A stretch of DNA of 64,000 bases, taken from Novosphingobium sp. PhB57. Lineage in GTDB: Bacteria > Pseudomonadota > Alphaproteobacteria > Sphingomonadales > Sphingomonadaceae. Location of the stretch: assembly GCF_004342985.1 (NCBI RefSeq), contig NZ_SMBO01000001.1, positions 744,001 through 808,000 on the forward strand. The letters run 5' to 3'. How positions within the stretch are numbered: position 1 is the first letter of the stretch; the number at the start of each line of letters is the position of its first letter. Under the pieces are notes generated by a model. It had not been told where the DNA came from, searched no databases, and saw only the letters and a program-made list of their open reading frames with translations. This document shows positions 37,799 to 47,022 of the stretch, piece by piece. Both the position numbers and the translations under genes were made by a program.

Positions 37799-39796
37799 TC
37801 AGGCGTCGATCAGTTCCGGATCGATTTCGCCCGCACGGTTCTGGATGAACATGAAGCGATGTTCGGGATTGCGGCCCATCAGGCGGTCGACCAGGTCCTT
37901 CACCGCGGCGCGGCCCTCGTATTCGGGCGGAAGGGTGATGCGGATCAGCGAGCGACTTTCCGGCGCCATGGTGGTTTCACGCAGCTGTCCGGGGTTCATC
38001 TCGCCAAGGCCCTTGAACCGGCCGACTTCCACTTTCTTGTTCTTGAAAACGGTCGCTTCCAGTTCGGCGCGGTGGGCATCGTCGCGGGCATAGGCCGAAG
38101 TCGAACCGGCAGTGAGGCGGTAAAGCGGCGGCTGCGCGAGGTAGAGGTGGCCGCGCTTCACGATGTCCGGCATCTCCTGGAAGAAGAAGGTCATCAGCAG
38201 CGTGGCGATATGTGCGCCGTCCACGTCGGCGTCGGTCATGATGATCACGCGGTCGTAGCGCAAGTTGTCGGCGTTGCAGTCCTTGCGGGTGCCGCAACCG
38301 AGCGCGAGGCCGAGATCGGCGATTTCCGAATTGCCGCGGATCTTGTCGGCCGTGGCGGATGCGACGTTGAGGATCTTGCCGCGGATCGGCAGGATCGCCT
38401 GGGTCTTGCGATTGCGCGCCTGCTTGGCCGAGCCGCCTGCCGAATCGCCTTCGACGATGAAGAGTTCGGTTTCGCCCGGGCCTTCGCCCGAACAGTCCGT
38501 CAACTTGCCGGGCAGGCGCAGCTTACGGGCATTGGTGGCCGTCTTGCGCTTGACCTCGCGCTCCGCCTTGCGGCGCAGGCGATCGTCCATACGCTCCATC
38601 ACCGCGCCGAGCAGGGCCTTGCCGCGTTCGAGATTGTCGGTGAGGAAATGGTCGAAGTGATCGCGGATCGCCGCTTCCACGAGGCGGGCGGCCTCGGGAC
38701 TGGTCAGGCGGTCCTTGGTCTGGCTCTGGAACTGTGGGTCGCGGATGAAGACCGAGAGCATGACTTCGCTGCCGGTCACCACGTCGTCCGGCGTGATGTC
38801 CTTGGCCTTCTTGGCCTGGCCCACCAGGTCCGCGAAGGCGCGGATGCCCTTGGTCAGCGCGGCGCGCAGACCCTGTTCGTGCGTGCCGCCATCGGGCGTC
38901 GGGATGGTGTTGCAGTACCAGGAATAGGAACCGTCGGAATAGAGCGGCCAGGCGATCGCCCATTCGACGCGGCCCTGTTCGGAGCCGTCATCGCCGCGCG
39001 GGAAATCCTGCGTGCCCGAGAAGGCCTGCGTGGTCACGCATTCGCGGGTGCCGATCTGCTCGGCCAGGTGATCGGCCAAGCCGCCGGGGAACTGGAACGT
39101 CGCTTCTGCCGGAACGTCGTCCGAAGCCAGCGAGGGCGCGCATTTCCAGCGGATTTCCACGCCGGCAAAGAGGTAGGCCTTGGAGCGAACCAGCTTGAAC
39201 AGGCGCGCCGGCTTGAACTGCTGGTCGCCGAAAATCTCGGTGTCCGGCGTGAAGCTGACGGCGGTGCCGCGGCGATTGGGCGCCGCGCCGACCTTCTGAA
39301 GCGGGCCAAGCGTCTGTCCGCGCGAGAACTCCTGCGCGAAAAGCTCCTTGTTACGGGCCACTTCGACGCGCGTGAGGCTGGAAAGGGCGTTGACCACCGA
39401 AATGCCCACGCCGTGCAAGCCGCCCGAAGTGGCATAGGCCTTGCCCGAGAACTTGCCGCCCGAGTGCAGGGTGGAAAGAATGACCTCCAGCGCCGATTTG
39501 CCGGGGAACTTGGGATGCTCGTCCACCGGGATGCCGCGGCCGTTGTCGGTGATGGTCAGGCTGTTGCCTTCGTCCAGCGTCACCTCGATGCGGTTGGCGT
39601 GTCCGGCGACGGCTTCGTCCATCGCATTGTCGAGCACTTCGGCCGCAAGATGGTGCAGCGCGCGCTCATCGGTGCCGCCGATGTACATGCCGGGACGGCG
39701 CCGGACAGGTTCCAGCCCCTCCAGCACTTCGATCGCGGAACCATCGTAGGATTCCCCGCCCGAAGACGGGAGCTTGTCGAACAGGTCATCGGACAT
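37799..39796 (-). CDS. parE: DNA topoisomerase IV subunit B
   Basis: ATPase subunit of the type IIA topoisomerase that decatenates sister chromosomes. 665 residues starting MSDDLFDKL. GHKL motifs are VLDNAMDEAV, DNGRGIPV and GGLHGVGISVVNALS. The TOPRIM domain has EGDSAGGSAKQARNR and DADVDGAHI. The length and the absence of the gyrase B insert indicate ParE rather than GyrB. Confidence 0.96.
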   Translation of the reverse strand: MSDDLFDKLPSSGGESYDGSAIEVLEGLEPVRRRPGMYIGGTDERALHHLAAEVLDNAMDEAVAGHANRIEVTLDEGNSLTITDNGRGIPVDEHPKFPGKSALEVILSTLHSGGKFSGKAYATSGGLHGVGISVVNALSSLTRVEVARNKELFAQEFSRGQTLGPLQKVGAAPNRRGTAVSFTPDTEIFGDQQFKPARLFKLVRSKAYLFAGVEIRWKCAPSLASDDVPAEATFQFPGGLADHLAEQIGTRECVTTQAFSGTQDFPRGDDGSEQGRVEWAIAWPLYSDGSYSWYCNTIPTPDGGTHEQGLRAALTKGIRAFADLVGQAKKAKDITPDDVVTGSEVMLSVFIRDPQFQSQTKDRLTSPEAARLVEAAIRDHFDHFLTDNLERGKALLGAVMERMDDRLRRKAEREVKRKTATNARKLRLPGKLTDCSGEGPGETELFIVEGDSAGGSAKQARNRKTQAILPIRGKILNVASATADKIRGNSEIADLGLALGCGTRKDCNADNLRYDRVIIMTDADVDGAHIATLLMTFFFQEMPDIVKRGHLYLAQPPLYRLTAGSTSAYARDDAHRAELEATVFKNKKVEVGRFKGLGEMNPGQLRETTMAPESRSLIRITLPPEYEGRAAVKDLVDRLMGRNPEHRFMFIQNRAGEIDPELIDA

Positions 39797-39813
39797 GAGC
39801 GGGACTATAGGGC

Positions 39814-39845
39814 GCCTAAACCCGCGATCAAGCACGGGTTTAGGC
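39814..39845. other. Hairpin upstream of parE
   Basis: Perfect 11-bp inverted repeat GCCTAAACCCG / CGGGTTTAGGC between the end of the LppC-like gene and parE. There is no T-run on the minus strand; TATAGT follows and could be part of the parE promoter. It may act as a weak terminator or an operator. Confidence 0.4.
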
Positions 39846-39899
39846 TTATCCGCAAAGAGATGTTCGCTGTCTGATCCTTTCCACCGGAAAGGGGCGGAA

Positions 39900-41057
39900 T
39901 TACTTGGCGAAACCGCTGGGCGCGGCGCTGATGACCTTGACGGCGCCGCCTTCGACCGCCCGCACTTCCAATGCGCGTTCGATCAGGCCGGTGCGGCCGA
40001 AGCGGAATGGTCCGTCCACACCCAGGAAGCCGCCGGGATCAAGCATTTCGGTCGTCGGGAAGGCCTTGCCCGGCACCCAGTCGCGCGCGACCCGCAGGGT
40101 CAGCAGCACGGAATCGTATCCCAGTGTCGCGATGCGGAACGGTGCGGCGCCGAAGCGGCTGCGATAGCTCTTGGCGAACTGCGCGAAGCGGACGTCGGAC
40201 ACGGTGGAGAACCACGCTCCGTTGAGGGCCGGGCTGGTCGCCAGTTCGCGTTCGCCGCCCCAGAGTTCGGTGCCGAGCAGGCGCACGCCGGCGCCGCCAC
40301 CGGCCGCGCGGTAGGACACGGCGGCCTTGGCCGAAAGGCTGCCGCTGTCGGCGATGAGCAGCGCGCCATAGCCGGTCTTGGCCTTGATCCGTCCCGCCGC
40401 AGCGCTGATCGAGGCCGCCGAGCGATCGTAAGTCTCCATGGCGACGACGGAGCCGCCGCCATCGCGCACCGATGCAAGCAGGGAACTGCTCACGCGTTCG
40501 CCATAGTCACCCTTGGGAACGAGTGCGGCGAAAGTGGAGATACCTTTGCCGCGGGCATACGTCACGGTGCGGGCGATCGACTGGCCGGGCAGGTTGCCGA
40601 TGATGAAGACGTCCCTGGTGGCGGCTTTCTCGTCGTTGGAGAACGAGATCAGCGGCACCTTGGCGGGCTTGGCGACAGCCGCGACCGAGGCGATGTCGTC
40701 GGAAAGCAGCGGGCCGAGAATCAGCTTGTTGCCGTCGGCAATGGCGCGGCGCGCGGCCTCGCCGGGATTGGTGCCGGTGTCGTAAGTCGTGATGCGCAGG
40801 TTCTTGGCGCCCGTGTCGAGCAGCGCCATGTTCGCTGCATTGGCCAGCGACTGGCCGACGCCGGCATTCGGGCCGGTGGTCGGCACCAGCAGGGCAACGC
40901 GGTGACGCTCGGTATCGGTGGGAATTTCGCTTTCGGAAGGCGTCGGAGCGGGCGCGGGGGCCGGCGCAGGGGCCTTGGGTACCACGGCACAGCCCGCCAG
41001 AGCTGCCATCGCTGCCGCCGCGAAAAGAGTGCGCCGGTTCAGGCGATCATAGAACAT
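39900..41057 (-). CDS. LppC/LpoA-like penicillin-binding protein activator (lipoprotein)
   Basis: 385 residues from ATG 41057. Signal and lipobox (AALAGCAV, Cys at about 23), a PAPAPAPAPTP linker, then a periplasmic-binding-protein type I fold (VALLVPTTGPNAGVGQSL and so on) as in the C-terminal half of E. coli LpoA. The N-terminal TPR half of LpoA is absent. Divergent position next to rsmI and yraN matches the E. coli yraL-yraM-yraN order, which supports a role in activating a class A PBP (inference). Confidence 0.85.
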   Translation of the reverse strand: MFYDRLNRRTLFAAAAMAALAGCAVVPKAPAPAPAPAPTPSESEIPTDTERHRVALLVPTTGPNAGVGQSLANAANMALLDTGAKNLRITTYDTGTNPGEAARRAIADGNKLILGPLLSDDIASVAAVAKPAKVPLISFSNDEKAATRDVFIIGNLPGQSIARTVTYARGKGISTFAALVPKGDYGERVSSSLLASVRDGGGSVVAMETYDRSAASISAAAGRIKAKTGYGALLIADSGSLSAKAAVSYRAAGGGAGVRLLGTELWGGERELATSPALNGAWFSTVSDVRFAQFAKSYRSRFGAAPFRIATLGYDSVLLTLRVARDWVPGKAFPTTEMLDPGGFLGVDGPFRFGRTGLIERALEVRAVEGGAVKVISAAPSGFAK

Positions 41058-41098
41058 TGCTTGCCGCTCCCATAGTGCTTGGGCCATGAGTCCCTGCG

Positions 41099-41926
41099 AT
41101 GGAACACATTCTCACCTCAGGCCTCTACATAGTGGCAACCCCGATTGGCAACCTTGGGGACATTACCTTCCGCGCCGTGGAGATTCTCAAGGGCGTGAGC
41201 GCGGTTGCCTGCGAGGATACCCGCATCACCGGAAAGCTGCTGCACCACCTGGGCATCAAGCAGAAGATGATCCGCTACGACGACCACGCGGGCGAGGGCG
41301 ACCGCGAGCGTCTGCTGGCACTGATGGAAAGCGAGCCGGTTGCGCTCGTCAGCGACGCCGGCACGCCGCTGATCTCCGATCCGGGCTATCGGCTCGTCAA
41401 GATCGCGCGGGAGCGGGGCATCCCCGTCACCAGCCTGCCGGGGGCCAATGCCGCGGTCATGGCGATGACGCTCTCGGGCTTGCCGAACGACCGTTTCCTC
41501 TTCGCCGGATTCCTGCCCAACAAGGCCAAGGCGCGCGAGACGGTGCTGTCCGACCTTGCGAAAGTCCCGGCCACGCTGATCTTCTACGAGACGGCGCCGC
41601 GCCTGGACGATGCGCTGGCAGCGATCGGCGCGGTGCTTCCCGGACGCGAAGTGGCGGTGGCGCGCGAACTGACCAAGAAGTTCGAGGAATGCCGCAGCGG
41701 CACGCCTGACGAACTCATCGCCCATTATGCGGCCCATCCTCCGAAGGGCGAGATCGTGCTTCTGGTGGCGCCGCCGGGCGACGAGCCGATCGGTGAAGTC
41801 GACGTGGACGCGCTGCTGCGTGCGGAGCTGGCCATCGCCAAGCCGTCGCAGGCGGCGGCCAGCGTGTCCAAGGCCACCGGGCTCGACCGCAAGACGCTTT
41901 ACGCCCGGGCCATGGAACTCAAGTGA
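41099..41926 (+). CDS. rsmI: 16S rRNA (cytidine-1402-2'-O)-methyltransferase
   Basis: SAM-dependent tetrapyrrole-methylase-fold enzyme, 275 residues. Motifs are LYIVATPIGNLGDITFRA, CEDTRITGKLL, VSDAGTPLISDPGY and LPGANAAVMA. The C-terminal part contains the usual helical extension. First gene of an operon with yraN (GTGA overlap) and probably gshB. Confidence 0.97.
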   Translation: MEHILTSGLYIVATPIGNLGDITFRAVEILKGVSAVACEDTRITGKLLHHLGIKQKMIRYDDHAGEGDRERLLALMESEPVALVSDAGTPLISDPGYRLVKIARERGIPVTSLPGANAAVMAMTLSGLPNDRFLFAGFLPNKAKARETVLSDLAKVPATLIFYETAPRLDDALAAIGAVLPGREVAVARELTKKFEECRSGTPDELIAHYAAHPPKGEIVLLVAPPGDEPIGEVDVDALLRAELAIAKPSQAAASVSKATGLDRKTLYARAMELK

Positions 41927-42297
41927 GCCAGGGCCGCGGCAAGTCGCGCGCGGAGGCGGAGCGGCAAGGGCGCCGGGGAGAGGCGCTGGCCGCATGGTAC
42001 TTGCGGATGACGGGCTGGAGCATCCGGGCGAGGCGCGTGAAGACCGCGCGCGGTGAAGTCGATATCGTGGCCCGCCGCGGAGGGACGCTCTGTTTCGTCG
42101 AAGTGAAATGGCGCGCGCGGCGTGCCGATCTCGACACTGCCATCGATCATTACCGCCTGCGCCGCGTGGCCGCCGCCGCCGAGTCCGTCGCGCATCGATA
42201 CCAGAAGCCGGGCGACAGCTTGCGGATCGACGTATTGCTGCTGGCACCGCGCTGCTGGCCGCGCCGCATCGTCAATGCGTGGCAGCCGGGCGCCTGA
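41923..42297 (+). CDS. yraN: UPF0102 YraN family protein
   Basis: 124 residues with a Holliday-junction-resolvase-like PD-(D/E)xK core: GEVDIVARRGGTLCFVEVKW. The GTG start overlaps the rsmI stop. Nuclease activity has been suggested for the fold, but the cellular role is unknown. Confidence 0.92.
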   Translation: MSQGRGKSRAEAERQGRRGEALAAWYLRMTGWSIRARRVKTARGEVDIVARRGGTLCFVEVKWRARRADLDTAIDHYRLRRVAAAAESVAHRYQKPGDSLRIDVLLLAPRCWPRRIVNAWQPGA

Positions 42298-42433
42298 ATT
42301 CCGCCGCAGGGTTTCGGTCCGTCGGCAAAGATGCAGGACTGGCTCGAAACCATTCGCACCCGCCGCCGAATTTGATTAAGCCGCCTTTCCGAAAGATACC
42401 GCTCGGTACATATCCGCGAGGACCAGACTTTTC

Positions 42434-43420
42434 ATGACCTTACGCATCGCCGTTCAGATGGACCCGCTGGAATCGATCAAGATCGCGGGCGATTCCTCGT
42501 TCGCGCTCATGCTCTCGGCGCAGGCGCGCGGGCACGAACTGTTCCATTACGATGTGCGCACGCTGGCTTATGACGCCTCCTCGGGTGCCGCCGGGCGGCT
42601 GACCTGCTGGGGCGCGCCGATCACGGTGCAGCGGGTGGAAGGCGCCCATTTCACACGCGGCGAATATCGCCTGATCGACCTCGTCGCCGATATCGACGTG
42701 GTGCTGATGCGGCAGGATCCGCCTTTCGACCTCGGCTACATCACCGCCACCCATCTGCTGGAACGGCTTGCCGGGCAGACCCTGGTGGTCAACGACCCCG
42801 TCTCGGTCCGCAATGCGCCCGAGAAGGTCTTCGTGCTCGACTATGCGCGCTTCATGCCGCCGACCTTCATTGCGCGCCGCATCGAGGATGTGCGCCTGTT
42901 CCAGCAGCGCAATGTCGAGGCGGGCTTCGGCGGTGACCTCGTGATCAAGCCGCTTCACGGCAATGGCGGCAAGGCGGTGTTCCGCGTGCCCGCCGATGGC
43001 AGCAATCTGGGCGCGCTGATCGAGATGTTCGAAAATGCCTGGGTCGAGCCGTTCATGGTCCAGCCTTTCCTCCCCGACGTGGCGGAGGGCGACAAGCGGA
43101 TCGTGCTGGTCGACGGCGAATTCGCGGGCGCCATCAACCGCAAGCCCGGAGCCGGCGAGTTTCGCTCCAACCTTGCGGTGGGCGGATCGGCGGAGGCCGC
43201 CGGCCTCACTTCGGCGGAAGAGGAAATCTGCGCAGCGCTGGGCTCGGAACTCAAGGCACGAGGCCTTGTTTTCGTGGGTATCGACGTGATTGGCGGAAAA
43301 TGGCTGACCGAAATCAATGTGACCTCGCCGACGGGAATCGTTGCCATCGATCGCTTCAACGGTACCGACACCGGGGCAAAGATCTGGGATGCGATCGAGG
43401 CCCGCCACGCCGCGATGTAA
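42434..43420 (+). CDS. gshB: Glutathione synthetase
   Basis: ATP-grasp enzyme joining gamma-glutamylcysteine and glycine. 328 residues. Family segments are MDPLESIKIAGDSSFALML, LMRQDPPFDLGYITATHLLE, VIKPLHGNGGKAVFR and FVGIDVIGG..TEINVTSPTG. A GAGGACC site precedes the ATG. It supplies glutathione for the glutaredoxin-type proteins elsewhere in the window. Confidence 0.97.
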   Translation: MTLRIAVQMDPLESIKIAGDSSFALMLSAQARGHELFHYDVRTLAYDASSGAAGRLTCWGAPITVQRVEGAHFTRGEYRLIDLVADIDVVLMRQDPPFDLGYITATHLLERLAGQTLVVNDPVSVRNAPEKVFVLDYARFMPPTFIARRIEDVRLFQQRNVEAGFGGDLVIKPLHGNGGKAVFRVPADGSNLGALIEMFENAWVEPFMVQPFLPDVAEGDKRIVLVDGEFAGAINRKPGAGEFRSNLAVGGSAEAAGLTSAEEEICAALGSELKARGLVFVGIDVIGGKWLTEINVTSPTGIVAIDRFNGTDTGAKIWDAIEARHAAM

Positions 43421-43451
43421 CCCGGATTTCGCGGGTCGTCCGCAATGATGA

Positions 43452-44078
43452 ATGCAGGCGAACATGAATGAATGGGTTATCTCGCTGATCGAAGGAGGGG
43501 GGTACTGGGGTATCCTCCTGCTGATGATGCTCGAGAACATCGTGCCGCCGATCCCCTCGGAGCTTATCATGGGCGTCGCGGGGATCGCCATCGCACATGG
43601 GCGCATGGATTTCCTGTCCGTGCTCCTGGCCGGCACTGTCGGCTCGACCTTGGGCAACTACGTGCTGTTCCTAGGCGCCGACCGCCTGGGCTACGAGCGC
43701 CTGAAACCCTTCATCGAGCGCTGGGGCCGCTGGCTGACCCTGGAATGGCACGAAGTGGAGCGCGCCGGCACCTTCTTCCGCAAGCACGGGCACTGGGTGG
43801 TCTTCCTCCTGCGCTTCATGCCGATGTTCCGGACGATGGTATCGGTCCCCGCAGGCCTTGCGCATATGCGGCATGGCACCTTCCTGCTCTATACCGCTGC
43901 CGGCGTGGCGATCTGGAACACGTTGCTGATCCTGGCCGGCCGGTGGCTGGGCCAGCGTTTTGCCCAGGCAGAGGCCTGGATCGGTTGGGCTACACTGGTT
44001 CTCGCCGCAGGTGGCGCCGTCTGGTACTTGTGGCGGATCCTCTCCTGGAAGCCTTCAGCCGAGCGCCGATCCAAGTAG
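43452..44078 (+). CDS. DedA family membrane protein (VTT domain)
   Basis: 208 residues with about five membrane segments or re-entrant helices. Family features are ENIVPPIPSELIMGVAG near the N-terminus and the amphipathic FLLRFMPMFRTMVSVPAG. DedA/VTT proteins are proposed lipid scramblases or flippases, including undecaprenyl phosphate recycling. ATG at 43464 is an alternative start. Confidence 0.9.
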   Translation: MQANMNEWVISLIEGGGYWGILLLMMLENIVPPIPSELIMGVAGIAIAHGRMDFLSVLLAGTVGSTLGNYVLFLGADRLGYERLKPFIERWGRWLTLEWHEVERAGTFFRKHGHWVVFLLRFMPMFRTMVSVPAGLAHMRHGTFLLYTAAGVAIWNTLLILAGRWLGQRFAQAEAWIGWATLVLAAGGAVWYLWRILSWKPSAERRSK

Positions 44079-44102
44079 ATCAGAGCTAACTATTAGTCAG
44101 TT

Positions 44103-44140
44103 TTGTACAAGAGCCAGAGTATCGCACCTAGGTGTTATAC
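44103..44140. promoter_or_regulatory. Palindromes upstream of aqpZ
   Basis: TTGTACAA (44103-44110) and CACCTAGGTG (44125-44134) are perfect palindromes. The second directly abuts a -10-like TTATAC (44135-44140) about 40 bases before the aqpZ start. Operator function is inferred. Confidence 0.35.
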
Positions 44141-44177
44141 CGTAGTCTCTGCTCGCAACCATTTGGGAGCAGGGGTT

Positions 44178-44876
44178 ATGTCCAAGCGATTGGCAGCGGA
44201 GTTCTTCGGTACATTCTGGCTCGTCTTCGGCGGCTGCGGTTCGGCAGTGCTGGCAGCGGCCTTTCCCGAACTCGGGATCGGCTTCGCGGGCGTAGCTCTG
44301 GCATTCGGCCTGACGGTGCTGACCATGGCTTATGCGGTCGGCTCCATTTCCGGCGGGCATTTCAACCCGGCGGTCTCGCTGGGCATGGCCGTTGGCGGCC
44401 GGCTCGACTGGAAGGACCTCGTTCCCTACTGGATCGCCCAGGTGCTGGGCGCAATCCTGGCCGCGGCGGCGCTCTATGCCATCGCCTCGGGCAAGGCCGA
44501 CTGGACTCCGGGAGGCTTCGCCACCAACGGCTACGGTGCACTGTCGCCCGGCGGTTATGCGCTGTCTTCGGCACTGATGATCGAAACGATCCTGACGGCC
44601 GGTTTCATCATCGTCATCCTCGGCTCGACCTCGAAGATCGCCCCCGCCGGTTTCGGACCGCTGGCGATCGGCCTGTGCCTGACGCTGATCCATCTCATCT
44701 CGATCCCGGTCACCAATACATCGGTCAATCCGGCGCGGTCGACCGGCGTGGCGCTCTTTGCAGAAACGGCCGCCCTCGGGCAGCTGTGGGTGTTCTGGGT
44801 GGCGCCGCTGGTCGGCGCGGCGATCGGCGCCCTGATCTGGCGCGGTCTGCTGGCGCCGCATGAGGGCGCGCTCTAA
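44178..44876 (+). CDS. aqpZ: Aquaporin Z (water channel)
   Basis: Six-helix major intrinsic protein, 232 residues from ATG 44178 with ribosome site GGGAGCAGGGG. Both NPA loops are intact ([12 protein letters not shown] and [12 protein letters not shown]), with the Arg of the selectivity filter next to the second. His in [11 protein letters not shown] and the small residues fit a water-selective channel rather than a glycerol facilitator. Confidence 0.95.
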   Translation: MSKRLAAEFFGTFWLVFGGCGSAVLAAAFPELGIGFAGVALAFGLTVLTMAYAVGSISGGHFNPAVSLGMAVGGRLDWKDLVPYWIAQVLGAILAAAALYAIASGKADWTPGGFATNGYGALSPGGYALSSALMIETILTAGFIIVILGSTSKIAPAGFGPLAIGLCLTLIHLISIPVTNTSVNPARSTGVALFAETAALGQLWVFWVAPLVGAAIGALIWRGLLAPHEGAL

Positions 44877-44909
44877 AACGCGCTTCGGCCAGGCAAGCTC
44901 CTGACATCC

Positions 44910-44944
44910 GCGGGGGGCGGGGCTGAACACGCCCCGTCCCCCGC
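44910..44944. terminator. GC-rich hairpin between convergent aqpZ and xerC
   Basis: A 13-bp nearly perfect stem (GCGGGGGGCGGGG / CCCCGTCCCCCGC) with a 9-base loop. There is no T-tract, so termination is plausible but unproven. Confidence 0.5.
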
Positions 44945-44950
44945 AGCGTT

Positions 44951-45865
44951 TCAGCCCTGTTCGCGCGGATGGGCGTTACGATAGACGTCCAGCAGCGTCG
45001 CGGCATCGACCTTGGTATATATCTGCGTCGAACCCAGGCTTACATGGCCGAGCAGTTCCTGCAGGCTCCTCAGGTCGGCGCCCGCGCCCAGCAAATGCGT
45101 GGCGAAGCTGTGGCGCAAGGCGTGCGGCGTGGCGCTGTCCGGCAGCCCGAGCACGATCCGGGCGCGCGCGACCGCCTTCTGCACCATGCCTTGCGACAGG
45201 GCTCCGCCTTTGGCGCCCCGAAAGATCGGCTCGTCCGCCTTCATCGGCCAGGGGCATTTGTCGAGATAATCGGCCACGCCCTCGCGCACGATGGGCAGGA
45301 GCGGAACCATGCGCTGCTTGCCGCCCTTGCCGGTAACCACCAGAGTCTCGCCCAGCGGCAGCGCGGCTCCGGCGATGGACAGGGCTTCGGCGATGCGCAT
45401 GCCGGCGCCGTAGAGAAGGAGCAGAACGGCACGATCGCGCGCGCCGATCCACGGCTCGCGGGCATCTTCTTCGACCATGGCGGCCAGGTTGACCGCTTCG
45501 TCCGGCGTGACCGGGCGTGGCAGTCCCTTCTTGACCCGCGGTCCGCGAAGGCGCGGCGCGGCGGCGTGAGCAACGCCGGCCTGCTCGCGCGCAAAGGACA
45601 GGAAGCTCTTGAGCGCCGAGAGTTCGCGAGCGGCCGAACTGTTGCCGATTCCGTCCTCACGCCGGGCGGCGAGGTGAACGCGCAAGTCGGCCGCCTCAAG
45701 ACGCGCCAGCGAGGCCCAGTCGCAGGCCCTGGCACCGTCGATCAACCGGGCGGCCGTGGTGATATAGGCGCGTACCGTGTGGGGGCTGCGGCGGCGTCCA
45801 TTGCCGAGATGGTTGCCCCAGGCTTCGAGCAGGTCCGCTTTGGTCGTGCCCGTTGGCGGGTTCAC
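44951..45865 (-). CDS. xerC: Tyrosine recombinase XerC
   Basis: Site-specific recombinase resolving chromosome dimers at dif with XerD. 304 residues, GTG start overlapping the hemW stop by 4 bases. SAM-like N-terminal domain (HLGNGRRRSPHTVRAY). Catalytic residues are Arg in YGAGMRIAEAL, HALRHSFATHLL (His, Arg), GHVSLGSTQIYT (His and nucleophile Tyr). Its position after hemW, with rdgB and rph further upstream on the same strand, is a housekeeping context rather than a mobile element. Confidence 0.93.
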   Translation of the reverse strand: MNPPTGTTKADLLEAWGNHLGNGRRRSPHTVRAYITTAARLIDGARACDWASLARLEAADLRVHLAARREDGIGNSSAARELSALKSFLSFAREQAGVAHAAAPRLRGPRVKKGLPRPVTPDEAVNLAAMVEEDAREPWIGARDRAVLLLLYGAGMRIAEALSIAGAALPLGETLVVTGKGGKQRMVPLLPIVREGVADYLDKCPWPMKADEPIFRGAKGGALSQGMVQKAVARARIVLGLPDSATPHALRHSFATHLLGAGADLRSLQELLGHVSLGSTQIYTKVDAATLLDVYRNAHPREQG

Positions 45866-47013
45866 GGCTCGACGAGGTCCACGGGCACAATCTCACCCAG
45901 CAAGCCATCGAGCAGCGGCATGCCGTCCTCGGTGACGTGGAGACGCGTGCCCTCGCGGCGGACCAGGCCCTGCTTCTCGTAGAAAGCGGCCTTGCCGGGA
46001 TCGCAGAGCTGCGCGGCATCCAGTCCGAATCGGGCCGCAAGCGCATCGAGGTCCACGCCTTCGCGCAGGCGCAGGCCCATGAGCATGGCTTCGCTCGCCT
46101 GTTCGCGGCGTCCGAGATCGCGGACTTCGTTGATCCCCTGGGCGTGCAGATCGATGGCTTCGAGCCAGTTTTCGGGCTTGCGGTGGCGCGTCGTAGCCAC
46201 GCCGCCGCGCCGCCCGTGCGCGCCGGGGCCGATGCCGCAATAGTCCTGATAGCGCCAATAAGTCAGGTTATGGCGGCTTTCCTCGCCGGGCCGGGCATGA
46301 TTGCTGATTTCGTAGGCCGGCAGTCCCGCCGCGGCCGTCATCTCGCGCGTCAGCGCGAACATGTCGGCACAGGCGTCTTCGTCCAGCGGAGCGAATTCCT
46401 GCTGGCGCACCATCGTGGCGAACTTCGTGCCGGGTTCGATGGTGAGCTGGTAGAGCGAGAGGTGGCCCGTGCCGTAAGAGAGGGCGTGGGCGAGTTCTGC
46501 CTGCCACTGGTCGAGGCTCTGGCCGGGCCGCGCGTAGATCAGGTCGAAGCTGACGCGCGAGAAGTTCTGCTGCGCCACTTCAAGCGCCTTCAGCCCTTCC
46601 TGCGCATCGTGCAGCCGGCCCAGGAACCGCAAGGTCTGGTTGTCGAGCGCCTGGAGCCCCAGCGAGACACGGTTGACCCCCGCCGCCGCAAGAGCCGCAT
46701 AATTGCCGGCTTCCACCGAGGAGGGATTGCCCTCCAGAGTGATCTCGATCGCTTGCGAAAAGCCCCAGAGCTTCTCGGCCTCGTCCAGCAGTCGCGCGAC
46801 GAGGGCAGGGGGCATCAACGAAGGCGTGCCGCCGCCGAAGAAGATGGAATCGAGCCGCTCGCCGCCCGCAACCGCGTGTTCGTGGCGCATGTCGGCGAGC
46901 AGGCCCGCTTCCCAGCGTTCGATCTCCACCCGCTCGCGGACATGGCTGTTGAAGTCGCAATAGGGGCACTTTGCGAGGCAGAACGGCCAGTGAATATAGA
47001 GCGCGCGGGCCAT
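45862..47013 (-). CDS. hemW: Radical SAM haem chaperone HemW
   Basis: 383 residues. Radical SAM cluster motif FCLAKCPYCDF (CX3CX2C) at about 12-19, GGGTPSLM, and the C-terminal HemN-like domain (RLREGVDLDAL). It lacks the extra N-terminal features of coproporphyrinogen oxidase HemN, so it is assigned as HemW, which inserts haem into respiratory enzymes. Nine bases downstream of rdgB. Confidence 0.95.
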   Translation of the reverse strand: MARALYIHWPFCLAKCPYCDFNSHVRERVEIERWEAGLLADMRHEHAVAGGERLDSIFFGGGTPSLMPPALVARLLDEAEKLWGFSQAIEITLEGNPSSVEAGNYAALAAAGVNRVSLGLQALDNQTLRFLGRLHDAQEGLKALEVAQQNFSRVSFDLIYARPGQSLDQWQAELAHALSYGTGHLSLYQLTIEPGTKFATMVRQQEFAPLDEDACADMFALTREMTAAAGLPAYEISNHARPGEESRHNLTYWRYQDYCGIGPGAHGRRGGVATTRHRKPENWLEAIDLHAQGINEVRDLGRREQASEAMLMGLRLREGVDLDALAARFGLDAAQLCDPGKAAFYEKQGLVRREGTRLHVTEDGMPLLDGLLGEIVPVDLVEP

Positions 47014-47022
47014 CGTGACAGA

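Noticed and set aside
44951..45865. Phage or integron integrase
   Set aside because: The tyrosine recombinase is XerC by length and by its overlap with hemW in a housekeeping operon; no attachment site or mobile genes flank it.
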